Positions 16,891 to 25,240 of a stretch of DNA of 64,000 nucleotides are shown here, piece by piece (position 1 is the stretch's first letter; each line of letters opens with the position of its first letter). The notes under the pieces were generated by a model. The model searched no databases. It saw only the letters and a program-made list of their open reading frames with translations, and was not told where the DNA came from. Both the position numbers and the translations under genes were made by a program. Origin of the DNA: Chloroflexi bacterium 54-19 (GTDB lineage Bacteria; Chloroflexota; Chloroflexia; Chloroheliales; Chloroheliaceae); the NCBI GenBank assembly GCA_001898225.1, contig MKTJ01000051.1, positions 1-64,000 on the forward strand. The letters are read 5' to 3'.

Positions 16891-19101
16891 GTGAATTCTA
16901 ATCCGCAAGTAATTATTTCGGTTGAAGAGCAATCAGAAAAGGCTGGACTAATAACCCCAGCAGCTAAATCCCATTTTGGTTCGAAGCACACTCTAGTCAA
17001 GGTTTTATCTCTATGCGCTTTACTAGTGGGTCTGGCGCTCCTTCTTTCAGCCTGCGACTATCCAGGTCAGGATCCACCATGTGTGGGGGCAAATAAAAAT
17101 GCCCCTGGTTGTGCTGACCCGGTTCAGAAGATTGTGGATGACCAGAACGGTGGTCCCTGGTACGTTAGCTGGGCGCTCGATATTATTCGTAGCATTTTGA
17201 GCAGCGCTGCCATCAATGCTGTCCGGCTGGGTATAAGCGTCTTCTGGCAGGTTTTTACCAACCTGGCTTCAACTGACTTTGCTTCCTGTACAAATGGAAC
17301 GGGAGGTAGTGGACCGACCTGCACCGCCGCCAGCGTCTTTTCCATGGTCAATACCGTAGCTTTTATCTTTTTGCCGCTTATCCTCTTTTACAAGATTTTC
17401 AAGAGCTACTTTCTGGGCGGCCTGATCGAACCACTTCACGAAGGATTTTTATCTTTCTTCACCCGAATTCTGGTGGGTGGCTTTGCCATGTTTTTCCTGG
17501 CAGTGCTGATTTCCGGGGCCTTTGGTATTTCTAACATCCTTTTCGACACCATTATAGGCGGAGCAGCCTCATTATCAGACATCTCCAAGAATCTGCTGGG
17601 CGACTGCGGCAATGCTAGCGCCTGTGGTAGCGGCATCGGGAGTGTGGGTAATGTCAAAAACATTGGCCTTTTACTCTTTATGTTCGTTATCTGCCTGGCC
17701 GTAGCTATCATCTTTATCGTCCTGGGGCTGGTCTTTTTCCTGAGAACTATCCTCATCTTTATTCTGTTTGCCATCAGCCCTTTAGCGGTGGTAGCCGGTT
17801 TAACCGAAGAGTTCCGACCCTGGTTCACGCGCTGGTTACAGAGCATCCAGGCTATGTTGATAGCCCCGATTCCAGTAGCCATCTGTTTTGCCCTGGTCAA
17901 GGCTTTTACTGGAACTATCCCGGCAGCCAACGGTGACCCGGCGGGTTTCTGCCTGCAACTGGTTTACATCTGCTCATTCATGTTCATCGGGGCGGTTCTG
18001 ATGTTCAAAATAGCCGGTGAAGTGGGCGGCTTTATGTTTGGAGTAGCCGCAGCCGGGCTGGGAGCTGTAACAGCCTTAGGTGCTTCATCTGCCGCCAGAG
18101 CCTTTGGTAATTCCAGCACTGATAAAAGCGCGGAAAGTGACACTGATTCTGGAATTACCGGAGAAACCGCGAGAACCCGAAAAGCTGGCAATCAGGCCAG
18201 TAGCGGACTCTCATCTAATGGACATCATAATTTCGAAACTGCCCAGCCCAGTTCAAGTGGGGGAATGAGCGGGTTTGGTTCCGGTGTGAATGAAGCCAGT
18301 AGCAGTGGAACCGTCGGTATGGGCAATACCGACCAGCAGCAACGTCAATTGTTAAATGCCCTCCGCTCTCTTAACGAGAGTTTCAGCGCTTCTTCTATGT
18401 CACGTTCCATCGTCAGTATGCCAGGTTCAACTTCAGGAGCAACGGGAAGTAGTCGGGGAACATATAACGGGTTCGCAAACGGCCTCGGTTACAATGTCCA
18501 GTCTTCTTTGTTGTGGAGCGGCAGTCAGGCCGGAGTTCAGGCTCCTTATTTCAGGATTGGTGGAATCACTCACGGTAACGGCGGCACTAATACCACGATT
18601 ACCAGTGAGCGAGAAGATAAATTTTACAGTGCCAGCCAGCGAGAGTATGGTCCCAACCCTGAATCCGGCAGTTCTCCAGCAGGGGTTAATCCAGGAATCA
18701 ACCCGGATGGTACAGGCGAGGATAATTTTACCGAGCCAGTCAACACTGCTCAGAATGGTAGAAGCATCAAGACTGATGGGGGTTATGGTGTACCTCAACC
18801 ACAAAGTCCAGCCGCAAACTCACCAGATAACAAAATAGTTCCGGTCAAGGTAATTCTTGTTTCAGGGAATTACGCCAATCCTTTCGGCAATAGTCAGGGG
18901 CAAGAATTTCCAGCGTTATCTTCGCCGCGAGCCTCATCTCAAAACCAGCGAACGCGAATAACGGGAGCGATACCTGACCCCTATGGACAGGCTAACTCTC
19001 GATCAATCCTGGCCTTACCAGAACCAGGCAAGGCAGATGACACCAAACCATCTGACAAAAGCGGTCCAGATACAAACCTGAGTAGAACTGATAAGGAGTA
19101 A
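16891..19101 (+). CDS. VirB6/TrbL-like polytopic channel protein
   Basis: The protein begins at a GTG preceded by A-A-G-G-A-G. Residues 36-55 form a hydrophobic stretch ending in L-L-S-A-C, a lipobox-like motif with Cys55. About six further membrane segments lie between roughly 85 and 400, including long hydrophobic runs near 250-300. The last 330 residues are hydrophilic and rich in Ser, Gly and Asn, without clear domains. This is the VirB6/TrbL arrangement, and the protein should form the inner membrane channel of the secretion machine. The long low-complexity tail is unusual and may reach the surface or bind other components. Length 736 residues. Confidence 0.75.
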   Translation: MNSNPQVIISVEEQSEKAGLITPAAKSHFGSKHTLVKVLSLCALLVGLALLLSACDYPGQDPPCVGANKNAPGCADPVQKIVDDQNGGPWYVSWALDIIRSILSSAAINAVRLGISVFWQVFTNLASTDFASCTNGTGGSGPTCTAASVFSMVNTVAFIFLPLILFYKIFKSYFLGGLIEPLHEGFLSFFTRILVGGFAMFFLAVLISGAFGISNILFDTIIGGAASLSDISKNLLGDCGNASACGSGIGSVGNVKNIGLLLFMFVICLAVAIIFIVLGLVFFLRTILIFILFAISPLAVVAGLTEEFRPWFTRWLQSIQAMLIAPIPVAICFALVKAFTGTIPAANGDPAGFCLQLVYICSFMFIGAVLMFKIAGEVGGFMFGVAAAGLGAVTALGASSAARAFGNSSTDKSAESDTDSGITGETARTRKAGNQASSGLSSNGHHNFETAQPSSSGGMSGFGSGVNEASSSGTVGMGNTDQQQRQLLNALRSLNESFSASSMSRSIVSMPGSTSGATGSSRGTYNGFANGLGYNVQSSLLWSGSQAGVQAPYFRIGGITHGNGGTNTTITSEREDKFYSASQREYGPNPESGSSPAGVNPGINPDGTGEDNFTEPVNTAQNGRSIKTDGGYGVPQPQSPAANSPDNKIVPVKVILVSGNYANPFGNSQGQEFPALSSPRASSQNQRTRITGAIPDPYGQANSRSILALPEPGKADDTKPSDKSGPDTNLSRTDKE

Positions 19102-19110
19102 CAAGAAACA

Positions 19111-19533
19111 ATGGACGATAACGAACTGGAATACCGGCTCCCGGCCAGGGTTCTAACCAACCGCGATCCGGTTCTGATGAACCGGCTTTCAATTCGAGAG
19201 TTTGTGCAGTGGCTATTCTTCTTTGGGCTTATCTATATAAGCTTTAACCTGCTACCTTTCAATTTTCCTATCAGGCTGGTTATTGGAGTAAGTCTGGCAA
19301 TGTTTGCGGCTCTGTTCATCCATGCTCCTATCAATGGGTTGGCGGGTATTGAATGGCTGTTTATCTGGCTGCGATTCCACCTGGAAAAACATAGTCACCA
19401 CACTCAGCCTTCAATCAACTTATCGCTGGTTTACAGTCGAAAACCTTCAATTCAGGTCTCAAAGCGGGTTGAAAGTCAGGAAATTTTACAAGGGCCAATT
19501 AGTTACCTGGACCAGGGGAAACAGAGTCACTAA
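19111..19533 (+). CDS. PrgI-like (VirB3-type) T4SS membrane protein
   Basis: This is a 140-residue protein with an N-terminal cytoplasmic P-A-R-V-L-T-N-R segment followed by two adjacent membrane passes at about residues 32-72. It matches the PrgI family, the small VirB3-like partner that always precedes the VirB4 ATPase in Gram-positive conjugation systems. Here it indeed ends 41 bases before the VirB4-like gene. The ribosome site A-A-G-G-A-G overlaps the end of the VirB6-like gene. Confidence 0.75.
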   Translation: MDDNELEYRLPARVLTNRDPVLMNRLSIREFVQWLFFFGLIYISFNLLPFNFPIRLVIGVSLAMFAALFIHAPINGLAGIEWLFIWLRFHLEKHSHHTQPSINLSLVYSRKPSIQVSKRVESQEILQGPISYLDQGKQSH

Positions 19534-19574
19534 GGCAGCATTACCTAAAGGTTATAGAAAGAGAAGTTTACAAA

Positions 19575-22500
19575 ATGGCAGTTGTTGAAACAAAACTTCA
19601 GGTTGAAGAAGCCCAGCCGGATAAGATTTCTGGGCAAGAGTTACTGGCCGAAAATTTCAGGCAGAATATTGAAATTGGAACAACTACCACCACCGAAGTG
19701 CTGCCGGTCAAAGGTGTTGGCCGGGGCTGCCTGGCGTTAAGAGGTGGGGCTTTTTCGGCTTTACTCAAAGTTGATGGGCGGGACATGAAACTGATGAGCT
19801 TTCAGGAAAAGAACGGTAATGTCCGCCGTGCGGCCCAGTTGTTTAACAACATGCCCGGTCCTTTCTCTTTCTATATGGTGAGCCGACCACGCAACATGCA
19901 AAGTTATCTTACCGACCTCGATAAGAAAAGAGCCGCCGAGTTTAATCCCCAGGTCCGCCAGCAATACTGGGTCGAAGAAAACTTTGTCCAGAAACTTAAC
20001 GAGGGTAATTTCCTGACCCAGCGGGATTTCTATGTGGCCGTTGGAGCAACCCCTACCGATCTTAAAAGTTTCTCTGAAGTTATCCAGGATGGTGGGGATG
20101 ACGAAGAAACAGGCTTGGGCTTTGCCGAAATTCTGAAGAATCGCTGGAAGCAGGTAATGGGTCAAGATTCTTCCCAGAGTGACCTTAACCGGCAAATATC
20201 ACGCACAAATAAAGGGACTAGCAAACGGTCAGGTAGTGGCGATGAGAGCGTACCAGCTATTCTGGCCGATTCGCTCAGGTTCAGAGCGCAGTCTATGGCT
20301 GACCAGCTTAATAACAACAATATGCCCGCCCATTTGCTCGATAGCGAGGAGATCATAACCACTCTGGGCGAACTGCTTGGCAGCGCGACAACCGGCCTGA
20401 CCGGGCGCGGAGCCAGCCCTTTACACAGAATCGGCGGCTTTACCCTGGAAGAATATCCCCACTATTTGAAGCTGAGTGATCGAACCAAGACTGAGGCTCT
20501 CGACTCAGGTAAGGGGGTTGGTACTGAGAAAACTAGGGCTAATAAAGGAAATTTATCAGGAAGCCGAAATACCTATGTTGGGAGCCTGTATGTGAGGGAT
20601 TACCCCAAGCATCTGAAACTGGGTGCCTTATTTGAAATAATCCGGTTCAAGGATATTCAGATGTTTCTGGCTTTGCAGGTTAAACCTCTTTCCAATCAAC
20701 AGGCCGAAGCCAAACTCAAGAATCGCCAGCAAATCCTGTGGGCCGTGGCTGCAACTGACAATTCCAGCGCCGGGGACATGAGCCGCAACTACAAAATCGA
20801 AAGTATCCGCGACCTGCGTAATGTCCTGGCACGAGGAGATGCCCGGTTGTTCCAGGCCGGTATCCGTATCAGTGTCCAGGCCAGTTCCCTGAAAAAGATG
20901 CAAGCAGACCTGCGCCGGGTCGGGCAGCGCCTTACCGAAATGGGCTTTCCGGTGGCGACTGCCCTACGTAACCAGCGGCGGGCTTTCTTCTCGGCCTTAC
21001 CTTTGGGATTGGATTTACTGGGCCAGGAAAAGTTTATCGCTGACCGCACTCTCCACCCCAACATGACCGGCGAGAACCTAGCCTGTCTGCTGCCAAACTG
21101 TATCGTGGACGCTTCCCAGGATGGAGGAATTATCCTGGGGGTCAATAAGTCGGATGGCTCCCTGGTAACCTTTAACCGCTGGATTCAGATGAATCCTCAC
21201 TCCATATTTGTGGCTACTTCCGGCGGTGGTAAGACGGTCAGTCTGGAAGTAGAAATCATGCGCGAATTGCTCCTTAACCCCCAGTTACAGGCTTTCTACA
21301 TTGACCCGCAGGGTGTACTAGGAAACTTTGCCAGACTTGTAGGAGGAACGGTGCTGGACCTGGGGCCAAAGGGAAACGCGGTAATAAATCCGATGGACCG
21401 CTATGTCCTGAACGGTCAGCCCGAAAGCATCGGGGAACGCTTGACCTTTCTCTTTCCGCTCCTGGAACTGATGACCAGGGCCGAACTATCGGCATCAGAA
21501 CGAAGTGCCATCAGCCGGGCTGTTAAAAGGCTTTACCGGCACTTCGAGGATGGCGAGAGCATGATAAGCCTGCTCGAACAGACCTTTCTTAACAATTCTC
21601 TTTACGCTCCTTTACGGCCTTATTTGAGAAACTATTCTGACCCGGAAACAGGTCAGCTAAAACAGGGAATTATGAGCAAGTTGAAATTAATTTTTAATAA
21701 GCTTAAAGAGAAATACCACCTGCCAACAACCGGGCTTGTCCGAGGATTAGAAGGTGCCACCCTGCGTCGCCATCCAATTTGTCATTTGGCTGACGATAAT
21801 CGCTGGTATTATCGAGGAGAAGGTGAGACCAATGAGCTATTTGCAGAAATTTCTAAAAGTTCAGGAGATCGTACTTTCAAACCGGCCCTGGTCTGGCATC
21901 CTGATCCAGCCTGGTTCAAGGAGCTGTCCGAAGAATTTTCAAATATGGTCCAGGAAGAAGGCATCTTTGACAGCCTAGATCTGACTGCCCTGAGCAGCGC
22001 CATCCGAGATTCTTTTGTGGAACTTAAACTGGGTATGCCAATCCTCAGCGACCTCTTTCCTTTCCTGGCCGCCGAGGGTGCTTTGAACCTGGTCAGTAAT
22101 CTGGAGCAGTACGTTGACCCGGAAGTCTTTGGCAAACTTTTTAACGGTTACACCAATGTCGCCCTTGACCGCCGTTTCATATCCTTCAATGTCAAAGACC
22201 TGGGTGAAGAATTACTCCGGCCAATCCGCATCTTCCAGACGGTCAACTTTACCTGGGGCATGGTCAGGGCTATCCGCAGGCCCAGAATGTTCGTGGTGGA
22301 CGAATTTGGCCTGCTGGTCCAGAACTTCACCGATGTAGGGAACTATGTTCGAGACCTCTTCATGCGAGGGAGGGCTTTCTACCTCTCAATGACCGCCGTG
22401 GTTCAAAATATAACCTCGTTACTCGATTACCAGGCTGCTCTGCAATGTGTTGAAAATGCTGACCGGGTAGTGCTTCTCCACCAGCAGAAGACCGCTATTC

Positions 22501-22697
22501 ACCGTCTCAAAAACCACTTCGAGTTGACCGATGGGCAGGTCTATACCCTTTTGGGAGCCGAAGCCGGGGAAGCACTTGAATTGATTGATGGGCGTTGGCT
22601 ACACGTTAAGTATGCTATTGCACCTCAACATCTCAAGGCTTTTGATACCAGACCCCAGGAAACTTTACCATTAAATCTGGCCCAGGTAGCGGGGTGA
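19575..22697 (+). CDS. VirB4-family T4SS ATPase
   Basis: This is the main energising ATPase of the secretion machine, 1040 residues. Walker A reads S-G-G-G-K-T near residues 549-554 and Walker B F-V-V-D-E-F-G near residue 905. The N-terminal 480 residues form the usual VirB4 membrane-interaction domain and contain a hydrophilic insertion. Between the Walker motifs lies an unusual insert of about 60 residues (near 715-775) with charged and Trp-rich segments, which makes the protein longer than typical VirB4 (800-850). It follows the PrgI-like gene and precedes the M23 hydrolase, the standard order in Gram-positive conjugative elements. Confidence 0.9.
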   Translation: MAVVETKLQVEEAQPDKISGQELLAENFRQNIEIGTTTTTEVLPVKGVGRGCLALRGGAFSALLKVDGRDMKLMSFQEKNGNVRRAAQLFNNMPGPFSFYMVSRPRNMQSYLTDLDKKRAAEFNPQVRQQYWVEENFVQKLNEGNFLTQRDFYVAVGATPTDLKSFSEVIQDGGDDEETGLGFAEILKNRWKQVMGQDSSQSDLNRQISRTNKGTSKRSGSGDESVPAILADSLRFRAQSMADQLNNNNMPAHLLDSEEIITTLGELLGSATTGLTGRGASPLHRIGGFTLEEYPHYLKLSDRTKTEALDSGKGVGTEKTRANKGNLSGSRNTYVGSLYVRDYPKHLKLGALFEIIRFKDIQMFLALQVKPLSNQQAEAKLKNRQQILWAVAATDNSSAGDMSRNYKIESIRDLRNVLARGDARLFQAGIRISVQASSLKKMQADLRRVGQRLTEMGFPVATALRNQRRAFFSALPLGLDLLGQEKFIADRTLHPNMTGENLACLLPNCIVDASQDGGIILGVNKSDGSLVTFNRWIQMNPHSIFVATSGGGKTVSLEVEIMRELLLNPQLQAFYIDPQGVLGNFARLVGGTVLDLGPKGNAVINPMDRYVLNGQPESIGERLTFLFPLLELMTRAELSASERSAISRAVKRLYRHFEDGESMISLLEQTFLNNSLYAPLRPYLRNYSDPETGQLKQGIMSKLKLIFNKLKEKYHLPTTGLVRGLEGATLRRHPICHLADDNRWYYRGEGETNELFAEISKSSGDRTFKPALVWHPDPAWFKELSEEFSNMVQEEGIFDSLDLTALSSAIRDSFVELKLGMPILSDLFPFLAAEGALNLVSNLEQYVDPEVFGKLFNGYTNVALDRRFISFNVKDLGEELLRPIRIFQTVNFTWGMVRAIRRPRMFVVDEFGLLVQNFTDVGNYVRDLFMRGRAFYLSMTAVVQNITSLLDYQAALQCVENADRVVLLHQQKTAIHRLKNHFELTDGQVYTLLGAEAGEALELIDGRWLHVKYAIAPQHLKAFDTRPQETLPLNLAQVAG

Positions 22698-22701
22698 GAC
22701 T

Positions 22702-23559
22702 ATGGGTAAGCGCAAGAATAAACAGGTTCAACGGGCAATACTGGTAGGAATAGGTGGCGGGAGTTTGCCGGTGCTGGGCAGCCTGGTTTTAATAATACTT
22801 GTTGTTGTAGCTATCCTTGCCGCCGCCGGAAGCATTCTGGGCTGGCTATGGGGAGGTGGAACTCCTTCCGAAGAAGGTAACTCTAACATTGCTCCAACCG
22901 GTGAGGTCCAATTCTGGACCCCTACGCCTATTCCGGCGCCCTGTTTTGTTACTCCAACTCCGGTGGCAGTCACTAATCCACCTGCTCCCGTGGCTACGGC
23001 TGCGCCTGGTGAAACTCCTTTGCCGACCAATACTTCCAGCATCACTTACCTGCCGACCCCCACGGCCTGCCCTACCCCGGTAGACCGCTGGCCTACTCCT
23101 GACCCGCGTTATACACCCATGCCCGCTAATTACGGGCCGCATGGTTCACCTTTTCATTCCCCGTTCTGGGTGACACAACCATTCGGCTGTACCGACTTTC
23201 CGGAATTCAAGGACCAGGCTTGTGCTATTTCAACCGGGGGAGAAGCACCCTGGTTCCACCGGGGTTATGACATGGTAAGTAAAGGTGATAAGACGGTTTA
23301 TTCCACCATGGATGGCACCGTTACTTTTGCGGGGTTTCAGAGCGATGGCTTTGGCATCCGGGTTTACGTGGAGGCCGGTCCTTTTCTGGTTATCTACCCG
23401 CACCTTTCCCGCACTCTGGTGACGGCTGGCCGGTCAATCCGCTGGGGTGACCCACTCGGTACCGAGGGAAGCACCGGCTATTCGACTGGCGAACATCTCC
23501 ACTACGAAATCCATATCAACGGGGCCTGGGTCAATCCAGTCCCTTACCTGAACAGGTAG
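22702..23559 (+). CDS. Membrane-anchored M23 peptidoglycan endopeptidase
   Basis: The 285-residue protein has a basic start, one membrane segment at about residues 20-50, a Pro/Thr-rich spacer and an M23 (LytM-like) metallopeptidase domain at about 165-285. Zinc-site residues are visible as His186 and Asp190 in H-R-G-Y-D and His265/His267 in E-H-L-H-Y-E, with a further His in Y-P-H-L-S. In conjugation systems of monoderms such hydrolases open the cell wall for the transfer channel. The gene starts five bases after the VirB4-like stop, so it is tightly coupled. Confidence 0.85.
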   Translation: MGKRKNKQVQRAILVGIGGGSLPVLGSLVLIILVVVAILAAAGSILGWLWGGGTPSEEGNSNIAPTGEVQFWTPTPIPAPCFVTPTPVAVTNPPAPVATAAPGETPLPTNTSSITYLPTPTACPTPVDRWPTPDPRYTPMPANYGPHGSPFHSPFWVTQPFGCTDFPEFKDQACAISTGGEAPWFHRGYDMVSKGDKTVYSTMDGTVTFAGFQSDGFGIRVYVEAGPFLVIYPHLSRTLVTAGRSIRWGDPLGTEGSTGYSTGEHLHYEIHINGAWVNPVPYLNR

Positions 23560-23609
23560 TTTGCAATGGATGTGATTTTGGAAAAGTAGGCTATGAAAGC
23601 AGGCCAATA

Positions 23610-24839
23610 ATGTTCAAAAAGAATTTGAAAGTAAAGGTTGAAACATTCGAGGTTCAAATCAAGGTCACAATTGTTACTGGATTACTTATCACAATTTTCC
23701 TCTCAACAAATAAACTTATTGCTCAAGCCCAAACCACTTACCCAACTGCAACCCCAGGTGAGCCTGTCGCTGTCCTGACAATTGTTTTGCGGGATTCTAT
23801 CGGAAACCCACTTGAGGGGGTGACCTGCGAGGTGCTTTCTTATGGCTGGGGCTTACAAATCAACGAAGCCTTTGCGGTTATTGCCAGAGGCGAAACCGAT
23901 AAAAACGGGGTGGTGGCTTTTGACGATAGCCGCTGGCCTAATGCCGGTTATCGCTTCAAATTCACTCCGACTGACCATGTTAAACCGGCTGGCACCTACT
24001 TTCTGCCTGACGACCAGAACCAGTACCGGGGCTATCCCGGTGCAGTGGTAGGAGGAAATACTGAAACCCAGCGTTTTGTCCTATCGGGCAGCGACAGTGT
24101 GGTTTACAACGATATTTCCAAAGAAGGGCAGAGTCCAGCATATAACCGTGATGCAGTTGCCGGCCTCGAAAAGCCGCGCACCACCCTTATGGACGGTAAG
24201 GACTATATTGCCACTGTGGTGGCAGCCACCTCGACCGCCGAAGCAAGGGGAGAACCGACCCCAACTATACCACCCCCTCCTTCACCTTCTCCCTGGCCAG
24301 GTGAAATCCAACCGGCTCTTACTGTCACACCCCAAGCAGTTCTAACAGCCGCCGCCGCTACTGCCGGGGCAAATGGACCTGTAGGCGAGGGCAATTCACC
24401 CTCGGTAAGCCCTACAACAATGACTATTCAATCTACAGTTACAGCAGCCAGCACAGTTGGAACGACTGAACTGATAACCCAGGTTGCTATAGCCCGGCCT
24501 GATGCCACTTTTACCCAAGTTTCAGGGGTAATCACTTCAACATCCGATGATTCTACCCTAAGCTCAACCAACCCTAACAACAGCAATAATCTGCTTGTTT
24601 CTATCCTGCTTGCTGTTTTTGGAGTGGTTTGTCTGGTCTTATTCTGGAAATTCCAGTTCAAAATATACCCGCTTTTTGGCATTGAAACCTCTCAACCAAT
24701 CCGCAGTAAGAACAAGAAAGTTAGAAAGTCTGATAGTCGCGCAAACTCTGTTAAAAACCTGAAACCAGTTCAAAACTCACCACAGCTCATTAGTAATGAT
24801 ATTGGCGAAGAAGATGAAGAAAGTGAGGCTGAAAGATGA
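23610..24839 (+). CDS. Surface protein with N-terminal signal and C-terminal membrane anchor
   Basis: I do not recognise a named family for this 409-residue product. It has a signal peptide (hydrophobic core about residues 18-38 ending A-Q-A-Q), then an Ig/prealbumin-like region at about 45-150 of the kind found in carboxypeptidase-regulatory or SpaA-like domains (I-V-L-R-D-S-I-G-N-P-L-E-G-V near the start, G-E-T-D-K-N-G-V-V-A-F in the middle). After that come Thr/Pro/Ala-rich linkers, a membrane segment near 328-346 and a basic cytoplasmic tail. Its position inside the T4SS operon suggests a surface adhesin or channel accessory. Its end overlaps the next gene by four bases. Confidence 0.55.
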   Translation: MFKKNLKVKVETFEVQIKVTIVTGLLITIFLSTNKLIAQAQTTYPTATPGEPVAVLTIVLRDSIGNPLEGVTCEVLSYGWGLQINEAFAVIARGETDKNGVVAFDDSRWPNAGYRFKFTPTDHVKPAGTYFLPDDQNQYRGYPGAVVGGNTETQRFVLSGSDSVVYNDISKEGQSPAYNRDAVAGLEKPRTTLMDGKDYIATVVAATSTAEARGEPTPTIPPPPSPSPWPGEIQPALTVTPQAVLTAAAATAGANGPVGEGNSPSVSPTTMTIQSTVTAASTVGTTELITQVAIARPDATFTQVSGVITSTSDDSTLSSTNPNNSNNLLVSILLAVFGVVCLVLFWKFQFKIYPLFGIETSQPIRSKNKKVRKSDSRANSVKNLKPVQNSPQLISNDIGEEDEESEAER

Positions 24840-25180
24840 AATTTACAAGTTTGTTCCAGTTCACTAAGAAACCCGATCCAAAGACATCTGGAAAATCTGA
24901 AAGTTCTGAAGCCCCCAAGTCTTTTGAGCCACAAAGCGAACAATCTCCTGATAAAAATGGATTTAGAGGGGTGGCGACCCAGCCGACTCTGGATTATCTG
25001 CGGCAGGTTGAACTCGATGATGTGCTGGAACTGATGTATCCCCGGTTAATAGTTGAGCAGCAGAATCGACTGGCCGAGTGTAACCAGGAACTGGAAGAAA
25101 TAGACCGGGAGTTAGCCAGGCTTTACACCTCGCGGGACGATGTGCAGGGTGTGATGAATCTCAACCAGCCAAATTCTTAA
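24836..25180 (+). CDS. Small coiled-coil protein of the conjugation operon
   Basis: A 114-residue soluble protein of unknown function. The first 45 residues are disordered (rich in Ser, Lys, Pro and Glu). The remainder is alpha-helical with a heptad-like stretch L-A-E-C-N-Q-E-L-E-E-I-D-R-E-L-A-R-L at about 80-97 that should form a coiled coil. It is translationally coupled to the preceding surface protein by an ATGA overlap. The conserved position in the operon suggests an assembly or regulatory partner. Confidence 0.55.
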   Translation: MKFTSLFQFTKKPDPKTSGKSESSEAPKSFEPQSEQSPDKNGFRGVATQPTLDYLRQVELDDVLELMYPRLIVEQQNRLAECNQELEEIDRELARLYTSRDDVQGVMNLNQPNS

Positions 25181-25240
25181 AATCTTACAAACAAAGCATA
25201 CCCAATCGTAATTACCTTTATTCAGGCAAGAAGGTGCTTT